DNA from: Aerococcus sp.
Lineage (GTDB): Bacteria > Bacillota > Bacilli > Lactobacillales > Aerococcaceae
Assembly (NCBI GenBank): GCA_030528285.1
Contig: JAUMZE010000005.1
Coordinates: 1 to 64,000 of the forward strand
Direction: 5' to 3'
Length of the DNA: 64,000 nt
The notes below the pieces were generated by a model that saw nothing but the letters and a program-made list of their open reading frames with translations, made no database searches and was not told the origin of the DNA. The position numbers were made by a program, and so were the translations under genes. Shown here piece after piece: positions 25,316 through 35,154 of the stretch (position 1 is the first letter of the stretch; every line of letters begins with the position of its first letter).

Positions 25316-26821
25316 CTATGCCTTCTTCAGCGTTTGATTTACTGCGTTCACAAAGCGGTCTTTTGCTTGGTTCCCTGCTTTATTCTGTTTGAAGACACCC
25401 GCATCACTCAAAATCCGTACAAAGGTCTGCCCTAGTTGTTCTTGGATAAATCGATCAACATCCATATCTTCTGTGAATGCTCCCTGAATCTTCTCTGCCC
25501 AGTCCTGATGAATAGCACTAACCTCCTGTAATGGGATCTCCCCTAAGAGATAGTGTTTCACACTCTCCAGTTCCGGCACTAAACGCGGTGGAAGAATGGC
25601 GAGCCCCATCACTTCAATCAATCCGATATTTTCCTGTTTGATGTTTTGCACTTCGGGATGGGGGTGGAAAATCCCTCCTGGTAAATCCTCCGTCGTCCGG
25701 TTATTTCGGAGTACCAAATCTAATTCATACTCATCATTATGCATCCGCGCAATCGGGGTGATCGTGTTGTGCGGGGCGGTCGTTTCAGCCAGTACGTCCA
25801 CTGCGGCATCGCTGTAATGATGCCACGTCTGTAAAATCGTATCAGCTAATGTGATCAACCGTTCCTTATCATGTCCTCGTAAACGCAACGTCGTCATTGG
25901 CCAATTCACGTAGCCAACCTTAACATCCTCGTAGCCTGTGAAGGTCACAGGACGCGTGATCTCTGCGCGCTCCATAGGAAAGGTGTGGCGCCCACCCTGA
26001 TAGTGGTCGTGGGAGAGGATCGAGCCCCCTACGCCAGGCAAATCTGCATTCGACCCGACGAAATAATGCGGGAAGAGGTCAATAATCTCAAACAAATGTT
26101 CAAATGTGGTACGGTCAATTCGCATTGGCACATGCTGTTCATTCAAGAAAATGCTGTGCTCATTGTAATAAACATACGGCGAATACTGCATTGCAAACGC
26201 CTGATCGCCTAAATGCAACCGAATTAAGCGGTGATTCTGACGTGCGGGATGATCGATCCGCCCACTGTACCCTTCATTCTCCAAACAGAGGGCACATTTT
26301 GGATAGTTAGTAGTCTTCGCTTGGCTTGCGGCTTTAATCTCTGCTTGCGTCTTTTCCGGTTTGGAGAGATTGATGGTGATCTCCAACTCCCCATACGTGG
26401 CATCTTTATATTTAAAAGCTATATTTTTAGCGACCTGACGGGTTTTGATATAGTCACTCACCCGCTGTAATTGGTAATAGTAATCCGTTGCGGCCTTGGG
26501 AGCGGTTTGATACTTCTCCCAGAATAGGCGATTGACGGCAGACGGTGCAGGTACAATGAGATCCATCACCGCTGCTTCAAATTGCTCGACCTGATAATGC
26601 TCACGTCCGATGATCCCGTTCGTTTGTGCGTAGTAACGCAGCTGATCCATACTTGTTAATAGTTCAGGGAGGGGCTCACTAGGGATGACCGTTTCATCGT
26701 AGTCACTAGCTCCTACCAAACTTAATAATTGGTTTCGCGTGTAGATTTCATCGAGTGGATCGAGCCATCCCATTCTGATGGCCTGAGTTACGAAATTTGT
26801 GATGAGTGTTGATAACGACAT
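25316..26821 (-). CDS. galT: UDP-glucose--hexose-1-phosphate uridylyltransferase (Firmicutes type)
   Basis: The second Leloir step: galactose-1-phosphate plus UDP-glucose gives UDP-galactose plus glucose-1-phosphate. At 501 residues it belongs to the long Gram-positive GalT group. Landmarks include CALCLENEGYSGRIDHPARQ, GSNADLPGVGGSILSHDHYQGG (catalytic-site histidines) and GGIFHPHPEVQNIKQENIG. The start is the ATG at 26819-26821, seven bases after AGGAGG; an ATG two codons earlier is too close to the ribosome binding site. It follows galK by 30 bp on the same strand, so the two form an operon. UDP-glucose epimerase (galE) is not in the window. Confidence 0.95.
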   Translation of the reverse strand: MSLSTLITNFVTQAIRMGWLDPLDEIYTRNQLLSLVGASDYDETVIPSEPLPELLTSMDQLRYYAQTNGIIGREHYQVEQFEAAVMDLIVPAPSAVNRLFWEKYQTAPKAATDYYYQLQRVSDYIKTRQVAKNIAFKYKDATYGELEITINLSKPEKTQAEIKAASQAKTTNYPKCALCLENEGYSGRIDHPARQNHRLIRLHLGDQAFAMQYSPYVYYNEHSIFLNEQHVPMRIDRTTFEHLFEIIDLFPHYFVGSNADLPGVGGSILSHDHYQGGRHTFPMERAEITRPVTFTGYEDVKVGYVNWPMTTLRLRGHDKERLITLADTILQTWHHYSDAAVDVLAETTAPHNTITPIARMHNDEYELDLVLRNNRTTEDLPGGIFHPHPEVQNIKQENIGLIEVMGLAILPPRLVPELESVKHYLLGEIPLQEVSAIHQDWAEKIQGAFTEDMDVDRFIQEQLGQTFVRILSDAGVFKQNKAGNQAKDRFVNAVNQTLKKA

Positions 26822-26851
26822 GCTCATGCCTCCTTCATCCCTCATTATATC

Positions 26852-28024
26852 CTAGAATGTCTTGGCACCATCGCCGATTTCTGCCACATAGAAGGAAGCA
26901 GGATAGCCAATTCTTTCTTGGTAGTAGGATTGGATATGTGCTTTCACGTCTTCTACTGCGTCTCTATTCACCAGCGCAATTGCACAGCCACCCATGCCAG
27001 CCCCGGTCATACGCGCGCCGATCACCGCATTCTCTCTCCAAGCAGCCTCCACCAGAGTATCCAATTCCACACCGGTCACATCATAGTCATCCCGGAGTGA
27101 ACGGTGGGATTCATTCATCAGCTCTCCGAATGCTTTGAGATCATTCTTCGTGAGGACGTCTTTGGCTTGGAGGGTACGTTCATTCTCATAAACCGCATGA
27201 CGTGCCCGCTTCATCAGGATCTCATCGCCAATCTCTGAAGCTATCTGATCGAATGTATCCGGTGTGAGGGATCCGAGCGTCTCGACGTCATGGTGTTCCT
27301 GGAGACGACGGAGGGCTTCCTCACATTGACTGCGACGCTCGTTATATTTCGAGTCGCTCAACTCACGGCGTTTGTTCGTGTTCATAATGAGGAGCACATT
27401 ATCCTTGAAATCAGCGGGAACAAGCGTGTACTCCAGCGTATTCGTATCGAGAAAAATCGCCTGGTCACTCTCTCCCATGCCCACTGCGAACTGATCCATA
27501 ATCCCTGAATTCACACCGATAAATTGATTTTCCGTACGCTGCCCCAACTTGATCAGGGTCAGTTGGTCAATCTCTAAATTAAAGAGGTCACGCACCAATA
27601 CGCCCACGAGGAGTTCCAGTGACGCTGATGAGGAAAGCCCTGCACCATTCGGGATGTTCCCCTCAATCGCCAAATCAAACCCTTCACTCAATGGATACCC
27701 GGCTTCCTGGATGGACTTCACCATGCCCTTCACATAATTCGTCCAGCCGTCCGCCTTGTCATAGGTCAACTGATCCAGGGAAAAGGTAATGACACCCGCG
27801 TCCACAAAATTCTCAGAGTAACAGCGAACCTCCTGCATGCCGTTCAATCTGGCCGCTCCATATGTTCCATTTGTAATGGCGCATGGCAACACATGGCCAC
27901 CATTATAATCCGTATGTTCACCGATGAGATTCACCCGCCCTGGTGCAAATCCATGGCTACCCGGTTCACCCGCAAATAGCTGATTAAATTTCTCCATCAC
28001 GTCATTCATTAGTGCTTGCTTCAT
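26852..28024 (-). CDS. galK: galactokinase
   Basis: Phosphorylates alpha-D-galactose to galactose-1-phosphate. The 390-residue GHMP kinase begins with the galactokinase signature GRVNLIGEHTDYNGG, has the ATP loop GNIPNGAGLSSSASLELL and the C-terminal GARMTGAGMGGCAIAL. GAGGAG lies eight bases before the ATG. It diverges from galM across a 195-bp region containing promoters and a cre-like site. It would process galactose released inside the cell by the GH35 enzyme at 36-38 kb. Confidence 0.97.
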   Translation of the reverse strand: MKQALMNDVMEKFNQLFAGEPGSHGFAPGRVNLIGEHTDYNGGHVLPCAITNGTYGAARLNGMQEVRCYSENFVDAGVITFSLDQLTYDKADGWTNYVKGMVKSIQEAGYPLSEGFDLAIEGNIPNGAGLSSSASLELLVGVLVRDLFNLEIDQLTLIKLGQRTENQFIGVNSGIMDQFAVGMGESDQAIFLDTNTLEYTLVPADFKDNVLLIMNTNKRRELSDSKYNERRSQCEEALRRLQEHHDVETLGSLTPDTFDQIASEIGDEILMKRARHAVYENERTLQAKDVLTKNDLKAFGELMNESHRSLRDDYDVTGVELDTLVEAAWRENAVIGARMTGAGMGGCAIALVNRDAVEDVKAHIQSYYQERIGYPASFYVAEIGDGAKTF

Positions 28025-28154
28025 TTTGTAAACTCCTCTTTCATCTTTCGATAATGCTTCCTTGATAGATTCATTATACTATTTTTATCCCATTGGGAAA
28101 AGGTGTGATCACCCGATAGTCAGCTGGAAAGTGTCATCTATCTCTAGAAATGAT

Positions 28155-28183
28155 TAATAGCGGTTTCATTTTTATGTTAAAAT
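28155..28183 (+). promoter_or_regulatory. galM promoter with overlapping cre-like site
   Basis: TAATAGCGGTTTCA (28155-28168) matches 12 of 14 CcpA consensus positions. It overlaps the promoter formed by TTAATA (28154-28159), an 18-base spacer and an extended -10, TG-T-TAAAAT (ending 28183). The overlap predicts carbon catabolite repression. On the minus strand galK has its own -10 TATAAT at 28073-28078. Confidence 0.6.
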
Positions 28184-28219
28184 AAGCAATGTATGATAGC
28201 AGAAGGAGGACGATTACGC

Positions 28220-29272
28220 ATGCAAGTAATAACGCAATCATTTGGTGAATATCAAGGTGAATCCTACGATGAAATTCTAATCACCAACAGAAACCAACAG
28301 ACAATCGCACTGACGAATCTGGGAGCACGAATCACAAAATGGCTCATTCCTACTGAAGATGGTCACACTGAAAATATCGTGCTCGGTTATCCCGATGCCG
28401 AATCCGTCTTTACATGGCCGCCTTTCTACTATGGAGCGACGGTGGGCCGCGTGGCTGGTCGAATCGCAAACGCAGAATTTACAATTGACGACACGCACTA
28501 TATGGTCGATCAAAATGAAGGAAAAAATGAAAATCACGGCGGTAAAAATGGCTTTGACCGTCAAAAATGGGACTATACCATTGAAGAAGATGAACATAAC
28601 GTGGACGTCACCTTCACCTATACGGATCCAGACGGGAATAATGGGTATCCTGGAACAGTCGAGGTTACTGTCACTCACCAATTCAATGATGACAATCAGT
28701 GGATAATCCACTATGACGCCACGACCACTGCTCCTACTCCACTTAACCTAACGAACCATATTTACGTCAACCTCAACGGCAACAATCAAGCTCCCGTGAC
28801 AAATCATCAGTTCCAGGTGTTGGCAGATCGTTACCTCCCATTACGGCCAGATAACATTCCAACCGGTGAACTCCATCATGTTGAGGGAACCGCTTTTGAT
28901 TTGAGAGAACCTGTGCGCTATCAAAGCGTGCTCGATCAATTCCTCAAAACTGACTTGAAACAAACAGGTGGATTTGATCATCCATGGCTCTTGACTCATG
29001 AATGGGATGTGGACGCCTTGATCACCCTGCCAGAGAAAGGTCGCCAGTTAACAGTAACGACCGATCAATCGTCCCTAGTTATATACACGCATAATGTAGG
29101 AGACCCAACCCTCTCCCTCTATGGCCATCCCCTGATCGCCCATTCTGGGATTGCGTTAGAAGCACAAACCGCCCCGGATGCCGTTCACCACGCCGAGGAT
29201 TGGGGGAATATTATTCTCCGACCAAATGAACACTATACCCAAGACACCACTTACCAATTAACACTGGGTTAG
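28220..29272 (+). CDS. galM: aldose 1-epimerase (galactose mutarotase)
   Basis: Interconverts the beta and alpha anomers of galactose, feeding galactokinase. The 350-residue beta-sandwich protein has GATVGRVAGRIANAEF, the segment NHGGKNGFDRQKWD with the acid histidine/asparagine region, PTPLNLTNHIYVNLNG, and the late GIALEAQTAPDAVHH containing the catalytic glutamate. The ATG at 28220 is chosen because AAGGAGG precedes it by about ten bases; the open frame begins nine codons earlier at an ATG without such a site. It ends at a long terminator. Confidence 0.95.
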   Translation: MQVITQSFGEYQGESYDEILITNRNQQTIALTNLGARITKWLIPTEDGHTENIVLGYPDAESVFTWPPFYYGATVGRVAGRIANAEFTIDDTHYMVDQNEGKNENHGGKNGFDRQKWDYTIEEDEHNVDVTFTYTDPDGNNGYPGTVEVTVTHQFNDDNQWIIHYDATTTAPTPLNLTNHIYVNLNGNNQAPVTNHQFQVLADRYLPLRPDNIPTGELHHVEGTAFDLREPVRYQSVLDQFLKTDLKQTGGFDHPWLLTHEWDVDALITLPEKGRQLTVTTDQSSLVIYTHNVGDPTLSLYGHPLIAHSGIALEAQTAPDAVHHAEDWGNIILRPNEHYTQDTTYQLTLG

Positions 29273-29285
29273 TCGATGCTTACGA

Positions 29286-29370
29286 AAAATCCGGGCTGAC
29301 AAGTGAACGGTTCTCTAGTTAACAGGGAGCTATTCACAGCGTAGTCCGGATTTTAGTGTCTTGTTTTTTC
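29286..29370 (+). terminator. terminator after galM
   Basis: AAAATCCGG (29286-29294) pairs with CCGGATTTT (29346-29354) around an inner structured loop. A T-run lies at 29361-29369. Confidence 0.7.
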
Positions 29371-29374
29371 CAAT

Positions 29375-29406
29375 AAAAAACCTCAGCACCACACAAGCGC
29401 TGAGGT
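29375..29406 (-). terminator. terminator after lacD
   Basis: CCTCAGC (29381-29387) pairs with GCTGAGG (29399-29405). On the minus strand the stem is followed by six T. Confidence 0.85.
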
Positions 29407-29428
29407 CAATCACTAACTTAGTGATTCA

Positions 29429-30421
29429 TTATTTACCAATACGGTTGGTCCAAGGAGTTGCGGTTGCTTCAAGAACAGCATTCAAGTCTTGGATGTTTTT
29501 CTTGCCTTGACCTTGTAACCATTCACGAGCAGCTGCTTCACCTTTTTGAGCGAATTCTGGGATAGAATCTTTCCAGGTTGCACGGCCACAGAGAACCCCG
29601 TTGAATTCAGAACCAGCTTCTTTAGCGAATTTCAAGGTTTCTTGGAAGAGTTCAGCAGAAACCCCTGCACTTAAGAAGATGAATGGGAGGTCCGTTGCTT
29701 CACTTTGTTCTTTGAAGAATGCTTTAGCTTCTTCTTGGGTGTAAACAACTTCACCATTGTCGTATCCTTCAACAAAGTTCATGTTAACAGGAACTTCCAT
29801 CTTCAATACGTCGATGTTGTAACGATCTTCAGAGAATAATTTCATGGAGTCGATAACCTTACGTGGTTTCAACTTCGCATATTCAGCTGATTTTTCGTTG
29901 TTCAATTTAGCATCGTAAGTAACAATTTCCATGAAGAATGGAATATCTTCTGCTTCACATTCAGCACCAATACGTTCAACAAAAGCTTTCTTAGCATCGT
30001 TAATTTCGTCGCCTTCGTCAATGTCGAAGTAGAGCAAGAACTTAACAGCATTTCCGCCTTGTTCTTTGATACGTTTTGCCGATTCGTCAGCAATCAAGTC
30101 TGGTAAACGACCTGGTTCAGTTGCATCGTAACCAGTCTTTTCGTAAGACAAGAGTAAACCAGCATTTTCATCACGTTGTTTAGCAGCTGGTAAACCATAT
30201 TCTGGGTCCAATAAGATGGATGATGCGTATGGGGTTAATTCTTCAGAAACAGCTACCTTGAATTGTTCAACGAGACTTTGGATGTCTGCGCCTTCCTCAG
30301 CGTCAGCAGAAATCATACGACGCAGGGAACCACGTTGATCGATTGCTAAAGCAGAAATCACGTCATTATCGTTGGACAACGCTTTTAAGTGTTTGAGCTT
30401 TTCTTCAGAAATATGTTTCAT
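29429..30421 (-). CDS. lacD: tagatose 1,6-diphosphate aldolase
   Basis: Splits tagatose-1,6-bisphosphate into dihydroxyacetone phosphate and glyceraldehyde-3-phosphate. The 330-residue class I aldolase has [28 protein letters not shown] (Schiff-base lysine region), [15 protein letters not shown] DVLKMEVPV, and SAGVSAELF. The start is the second of two adjacent ATG codons (30419-30421), seven bases after AGGAGG. Codon use is visibly more biased than in neighbouring genes, suggesting high expression. It would complete GalN-6-P catabolism together with AgaS, but the kinase LacC is not in the window. Confidence 0.94.
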   Translation of the reverse strand: MKHISEEKLKHLKALSNDNDVISALAIDQRGSLRRMISADAEEGADIQSLVEQFKVAVSEELTPYASSILLDPEYGLPAAKQRDENAGLLLSYEKTGYDATEPGRLPDLIADESAKRIKEQGGNAVKFLLYFDIDEGDEINDAKKAFVERIGAECEAEDIPFFMEIVTYDAKLNNEKSAEYAKLKPRKVIDSMKLFSEDRYNIDVLKMEVPVNMNFVEGYDNGEVVYTQEEAKAFFKEQSEATDLPFIFLSAGVSAELFQETLKFAKEAGSEFNGVLCGRATWKDSIPEFAQKGEAAAREWLQGQGKKNIQDLNAVLEATATPWTNRIGK

Positions 30422-30584
30422 CATGAATCCTCCTAAATACAAACTAAAAAATTCATACTCCATGGCCATTATAAACTAAATTACCCAATATGGGAAATGA
30501 TAAAGTGAAATTCTTCGCTTAAACTGCTTTAAGTAGGCGTTTTTAAAACAAAAATGACGGAAATCAGTCCTTTCCTGTGTGATG

Positions 30585-30614
30585 AAAGGACGCATCTCCG
30601 CCAGGCGTCCTATT
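30585..30614 (-). terminator. weak hairpin after nagA
   Basis: AGGACGC and GCGTCCT (about 30588-30612) form a 7-bp stem just past the nagA stop. The T-run on the minus strand is short, so termination may be partial and lacD may receive read-through. Confidence 0.45.
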
Positions 30615-30628
30615 TATTCACTTATCGC

Positions 30629-31777
30629 TTAAGCTTCGTATTTCTTCTCGCCATCTTGGTAAGTCGCTACAAGTTCCCCAGCTGTCGTCAAGATGTTAAA
30701 GTCAGCCGCATAACCTTGATGCAACTTCCCGCAAACATCATCAATGCCAACTGATTTAGCCGGATTCAAGCTCGCCATGCGTACGGCATCTTCCAAGGAA
30801 GCCGCACCCCAACTGACGATATTCTTCACGGCATTCTTCAATTCGAGAACCGACCCCGCAAGACTTCCAGTGGAGGTTAAGCGTGCCGCCCCGTCTTTTA
30901 CGATGACGTCAAATTCGCCGAGTTTGGAGGCGCCATTCCCCATGCCTCCTGCGCGCATAGAGTCCGTCACAAGCACGATCCGGTCCACGCCACGTGCGCG
31001 AATCGCCACCTTAGCTGCTCCTGGATGTACATGGTAGCCGTCACAGATGAGTTCCGCCCACACATTATCGAGGGAGAGCGCGGCACCAACCATACCTGGA
31101 TGACGATGATGGAGCCCACTCATACCATTATAGGTGTGGCAGAATCCGTCCGCCCCCGCTTCCACCGCGCGTTTCGCATCTTCATAGGTCGCATTACTGT
31201 GGCCAAGCGTCACATGGATGCCCATGGTATTTGCAAATTGAATGTAGTTCTCCACATGCTCGCGTTCCGGCGCAATCGCAATCTTCTTGAGGAGACCTTT
31301 AGAGGAGGCGTACCATTTCTTGAGATGTTCGATGGATGGGTCTTCCATGTATTTTGGATTCTGGGCTCCCTTATGTTCTTCGGTAAAGGCCGGTCCTTCA
31401 AAGAAAATCCCTTGAATATTGGCACCACCAATTTCGTCGTGATGTTCACCGATCAATTGGCACACCGCGTCCAGATGCTCGAAAGAATCCGTCAAGGTCG
31501 TTGGCAACCAGGATGTTACCCCTGCTTGATAGAGACCTTCAGACATCACTTTCATACCGTCCAGGGAGATATCCATCACATCATGGGACATCAAGCCGTG
31601 GATGTGCGTATCCACATAACCTGGGGCAATCACATAATCGCTGTAATCGATCACGTCCACGTCACTCGGAATGGATTTCGCGATATCCACAATCTTGCCA
31701 TCTTCCACAACGAGATAACCATTGTAGATCACACTATCTTCAAGAATGATTTCTTTCGCTTGATAGAACTGCTTCAT
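30629..31777 (-). CDS. nagA: N-acetylhexosamine-6-phosphate deacetylase
   Basis: Removes acetate from N-acetyl-glucosamine- or N-acetyl-galactosamine-6-phosphate. The 382-residue amidohydrolase has the metal motif DTHIHG, IFFEGPAF with a catalytic-site glutamate, HVTLGHSNATYEDA, FCHTYNGMSGLHHR, and the late VLVTDSM aspartate. Its start is two bases after the agaS stop, so the two are translationally linked. Given AgaS and the PTS, the substrate in this operon is probably GalNAc-6-P, although GlcNAc-6-P is also plausible. Confidence 0.93.
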   Translation of the reverse strand: MKQFYQAKEIILEDSVIYNGYLVVEDGKIVDIAKSIPSDVDVIDYSDYVIAPGYVDTHIHGLMSHDVMDISLDGMKVMSEGLYQAGVTSWLPTTLTDSFEHLDAVCQLIGEHHDEIGGANIQGIFFEGPAFTEEHKGAQNPKYMEDPSIEHLKKWYASSKGLLKKIAIAPEREHVENYIQFANTMGIHVTLGHSNATYEDAKRAVEAGADGFCHTYNGMSGLHHRHPGMVGAALSLDNVWAELICDGYHVHPGAAKVAIRARGVDRIVLVTDSMRAGGMGNGASKLGEFDVIVKDGAARLTSTGSLAGSVLELKNAVKNIVSWGAASLEDAVRMASLNPAKSVGIDDVCGKLHQGYAADFNILTTAGELVATYQDGEKKYEA

Positions 31778-31779
31778 GC

Positions 31780-32955
31780 TTATTTGGCTCCTTCTAATGG
31801 ATGAATGATGACACCCTGAACGACACGGTTGACTGTGCCTGTTGGGGAGGGGGTATCTGGGGTATTACCAATTTTGATGGAGGTCATGACCGCAAATGTC
31901 TGTCCAAATAGCACATATGGGAAGCTGAGGTAAACGTCTGGTAAGGTCTCTGTTCCCTCCCCAATCACAAATTGTTCCGCATCAACTGCTGGACGTTCTG
32001 TTGCAGTTAATGCTACCACTTTTTCGGCAATCTGGTCATGGTAAACTTCATTGATCAAATCAGCGTCATACTGATTGGTGTAGTCATTATTGGAGACAAA
32101 GGTTATCACGAGCGTTTTCTCATTCACGAGAGATTTCGGACCATGACGGAAACCAATCGGCGTCTCATACTGGGTGGCGATTTTACCAGCTGTTAATTCC
32201 AAGATCTTCAGCTGGGTTTCGCGTGCTAACCCGAAGAAACCACCAGACCCCAAATAAATCACTCGCTCGAAATCCAGATTAGCAATCGTTTGGATCATTT
32301 GGCCGCGTTTGATGATATCGTGCCCTGCATTAATGATCGTTTCGACGAAGTGTTTCTTGTCGCTATCAGAGGCTGGATCGAATACCAACAGTGCTGTCAA
32401 TGCCATGCAGCTGTAGCTCCCCGTCATCGCAAAGCCCTGGTCGTTGGAGCCGGCTGGTTGTAGTAACAAGAGATTATCTGATTCTTTTTCTGCTTTCTGG
32501 GCGAGTTTCCCATCCGGTGCGCAGGTAATAGTGATCTGATAGAGGTCATCTACCAATTGTTCCGCCAGTTCGACCGTTGCTACCGATTCTGGGGAATTTC
32601 CTGAGCGCGCGAAAGAAACGAGAATCGTTGGTATATCACGTTGTAAAAACAGGGTTGGTGTTCCCACAATATCTGTCGTAGCGATCGATTGGAAATCCCA
32701 CTGTTTCTGGTCATTTGCGCCCATCAAATGTGGCACGATGGTATCCCCAACAAAGGCACTCGTCCCCGCCCCCGTGAAGATCACACGAATGTGGTCATGT
32801 TTGGCTTTGATATTTGTAATAAATTGCTCGATCTTGTCCTGTTGGTTCACGTAGTTCTCATACGCTTCCTGCCAGAGTTCTGGTTGCTGCTTCACTTCTT
32901 TCACAGTAATATCTGCACCGAGTTTCTTCAGCTGTTCCATTGATTCCGTAAACAT
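31780..32955 (-). CDS. agaS: AgaS-like galactosamine-6-phosphate deaminase/isomerase (SIS domain)
   Basis: A 391-residue protein with two SIS (sugar isomerase) domains. The first contains IFTGAGTSAFVGD and FARSGNSPESVAT, phosphosugar-binding loops; the second has YLGSGGFFGLARE and FRHGPKSLVN. AgaS converts galactosamine-6-phosphate to tagatose-6-phosphate with release of ammonia in GalNAc pathways. The start is the second of two adjacent ATG codons, six bases after AGGAGG. It lies between EIIA and nagA in one minus-strand operon. Confidence 0.92.
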   Translation of the reverse strand: MFTESMEQLKKLGADITVKEVKQQPELWQEAYENYVNQQDKIEQFITNIKAKHDHIRVIFTGAGTSAFVGDTIVPHLMGANDQKQWDFQSIATTDIVGTPTLFLQRDIPTILVSFARSGNSPESVATVELAEQLVDDLYQITITCAPDGKLAQKAEKESDNLLLLQPAGSNDQGFAMTGSYSCMALTALLVFDPASDSDKKHFVETIINAGHDIIKRGQMIQTIANLDFERVIYLGSGGFFGLARETQLKILELTAGKIATQYETPIGFRHGPKSLVNEKTLVITFVSNNDYTNQYDADLINEVYHDQIAEKVVALTATERPAVDAEQFVIGEGTETLPDVYLSFPYVLFGQTFAVMTSIKIGNTPDTPSPTGTVNRVVQGVIIHPLEGAK

Positions 32956-33024
32956 CATGTTCCTCCTTCATTTTCGTTCCATGAAATAAAAGGGGGCAAA
33001 ATGCGCTGCCCCCTCGTTTAACCA

Positions 33025-33426
33025 TTATTCATCCTCGTCGTCATCATCCATGAGCAGTTCATTGACATGGGTGATGTGGGAGGTTCCTTCTTGAATGAGG
33101 TCTGTCGGTGTGCCGAGAAGACTACCATTGATGAACGCAATCACCATGGGCATGTTCATCCCCGCGTAAAGATCGATATCTTCACCTTGGAGGATCTTCT
33201 TGGAGATGACGTTACATGGCGTTCCTCCTTGGAGATCACAGCAGACGATAAAGTCATCGAGATCTTTCACTACCTCGTCAAATTTCTTGGCGAAGTCTTC
33301 CTGACCTTCTTCTGGCAGTAATGGTACGGTATAAATATTTTCTTGTGGGCCCATAATCATCTCTGTCGAAGCTTTTAACGCTTCACAAAAGGACCCGTGA
33401 CTAATCAACACTAATGATTGTGACAT
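33025..33426 (-). CDS. PTS EIIA, mannose/sorbose family
   Basis: A cytosolic phosphocarrier that accepts phosphate from HPr on the histidine in LISHGSF and passes it to EIIB. The 133-residue protein has the fold landmarks DLQGGTPCNVISKK and NMPMVIAF. It ends in an acidic tail (DDDDEDE). The ATG at 33424-33426 lies seven bases after GGAGGAG. It follows EIID and precedes agaS, consistent with a disaccharide or GalNAc-specific uptake system rather than general mannose uptake. Confidence 0.93.
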   Translation of the reverse strand: MSQSLVLISHGSFCEALKASTEMIMGPQENIYTVPLLPEEGQEDFAKKFDEVVKDLDDFIVCCDLQGGTPCNVISKKILQGEDIDLYAGMNMPMVIAFINGSLLGTPTDLIQEGTSHITHVNELLMDDDDEDE

Positions 33427-33455
33427 ACACATACTCCTCCAATAAGTTTTATTGA

Positions 33456-34268
33456 TTAAGGTTTAGCAAGAATCCCTAATGCTGAGAAAATAACACTCAA
33501 TACCAAAACAATCCAGATCGCTTTGGTGGAGGTCATGTTCTTGCGGCCTAAGAGCCAGTAAATCCCGAGTACAATTACCCCAGGAAGGAGACGTGGTAAG
33601 ATCATATCGAGGGTGTTTTGAACGTTGAACACAACCCCAGAAACTTCTGGCGCAATGGCAACTTTCACCTTCACCATGGTCGCAACAAGCGCGCCCACCA
33701 TGAAGACCCCCATCAAGGTTGCAGCGTCGGTCACAGCGGTTAATCGGTGCTGCATATTCGTGACCAGGTTCACCCCTTCACGATAGGCCACTTTCAATTG
33801 TGACCAGCGGAACCAAACAACCACCATCTGCGCAATAATCCAGATGAAGATACCAATTGGGTTTCCTTCTGCCCCCATTGATGCTGCAATCGCACCGAAG
33901 ATGGTTGGAATCAAAGCTCCGAAGATGGAGTCCCCGATCGCTGCCAAAGAGCCCATTAAACCAGCTTTCAAACCGGCAACTGTCTCTTCACCTTCCACCC
34001 CTTGATTCTCTTCAACGGCGAGGTCAATCCCGGTCACAATCGTGTTCAGGAAATTGGACGTATTGAAAAACTGATTGTGGGTTTTCATCATTTGTTTCAG
34101 TTCTGGTGTATTGTCCCCGTACATTTTACGCAACTGCGGTAAGATGTGATACAGATAACCAGAACCCTGCATACGTTCGTAGTTCCAGCCTAATTGGAAA
34201 CCGAAAAGACTACGGCGGTTAATTTGAGCAAAGTCTTTATCGGTTAACTGGTAGTTAGATTTCGTCAT
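33456..34268 (-). CDS. PTS EIID, mannose/sorbose family
   Basis: A membrane subunit of the PTS channel, 270 residues. The N-terminal part has RRSLFGFQLGWNYERMQGSGYLY, then MKTHNQFFNTSNFLNTIVTG, the phrase GLMGSLAAIGDSIFGALIPTI typical of EIID, and a C-terminal membrane helix. The start ATG at 34266-34268 overlaps the end of EIIC by 14 bp, implying translational coupling. A longer open frame extends upstream but inside EIIC. Confidence 0.94.
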   Translation of the reverse strand: MTKSNYQLTDKDFAQINRRSLFGFQLGWNYERMQGSGYLYHILPQLRKMYGDNTPELKQMMKTHNQFFNTSNFLNTIVTGIDLAVEENQGVEGEETVAGLKAGLMGSLAAIGDSIFGALIPTIFGAIAASMGAEGNPIGIFIWIIAQMVVVWFRWSQLKVAYREGVNLVTNMQHRLTAVTDAATLMGVFMVGALVATMVKVKVAIAPEVSGVVFNVQNTLDMILPRLLPGVIVLGIYWLLGRKNMTSTKAIWIVLVLSVIFSALGILAKP

Positions 34269-35154
34269 CTTCAATCTCCCCTTCCGTATCTTCTGCTTGA
34301 TTTTGCTTTGGAGCCACTTGTTGGGCAGCATTCAGAACGGTATGTTCTCTGAAACGAATCAACGCAAAGGCGAAACCGATCAAGGCGATGGCTAACATTG
34401 GTAAGCCGTTCAGGATCGTTGCGAATTCCTTGTTCACTTCGGTTAAACCGGTTCCGATCGCTTGCATATCTCCGAAGATGGTGGTGAAGAGAGCTGTAAT
34501 TACGAAACCAAGAATCAAGTATGGGACATGTTTCTTCACTGGTAAGTAACGCAGTAAGATCGCAAACCCGACAGCAGGCATAACAGAACCAGCCAAGGAC
34601 AAGCCGTTACCTAACCATTCGAGTGGCCCGTTCAAGTAGTCCACGATGGACTGAACGATTGGTGCCCCAAATGCCAAAGCGAGGAAGATTGGAATCAAAC
34701 GAGACAATGACCATGACAGTGCACCAAGGAGAAAATTCCGTTCAATCCCTCTGTAGTCGTCGTGTTCAATCGCGGAGTCAATTCGGTGTTGGAAGAAGGT
34801 ATTCGCCATACGTGCCAAAACGTCCAATTGAAGCATCAAGGTTGCAACAGCAACCCCAATCGTCCCAACCGCCTGTTCAGCACTCATACCAACACTGACA
34901 GAGAATGCGGTTGCTAAGATGGTACCGGAGTTGGCATCAATTTTGGAAGAACCCCCAAACGTACCAACACCTAAAACCATCAATTGCATCGCAGCCCCGA
35001 TCTTGAGCCCGGTTACCATATCACCCATCACTAGCCCAGTGACCAACCCAGCAAATACTGGAGAACTCATTGCGGAATAAACCTGTAATTCGTCCAAGAT
35101 TTGATAACCCGAATACAAGGACAAAATCAGAATTTGCCACCACTGAAATTCCAT
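34255..35154 (-). CDS. PTS EIIC, mannose/sorbose family (GalNAc/galacto-N-biose type)
   Basis: The main sugar-translocating membrane subunit, 299 residues with about 8-9 hydrophobic segments. Landmarks are GLVTGLVMGDMVTGLKIGAAMQLMVLG and GGSSKIDANSGTILATAF, matching the AgaC/W-like group. An acidic tail ends the protein. AGGAGG lies eight bases before the ATG. It begins a second transcription unit or is fed by read-through, since a terminator lies between it and the EIIB gene. Confidence 0.93.
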   Translation of the reverse strand: MEFQWWQILILSLYSGYQILDELQVYSAMSSPVFAGLVTGLVMGDMVTGLKIGAAMQLMVLGVGTFGGSSKIDANSGTILATAFSVSVGMSAEQAVGTIGVAVATLMLQLDVLARMANTFFQHRIDSAIEHDDYRGIERNFLLGALSWSLSRLIPIFLALAFGAPIVQSIVDYLNGPLEWLGNGLSLAGSVMPAVGFAILLRYLPVKKHVPYLILGFVITALFTTIFGDMQAIGTGLTEVNKEFATILNGLPMLAIALIGFAFALIRFREHTVLNAAQQVAPKQNQAEDTEGEIEDDEI

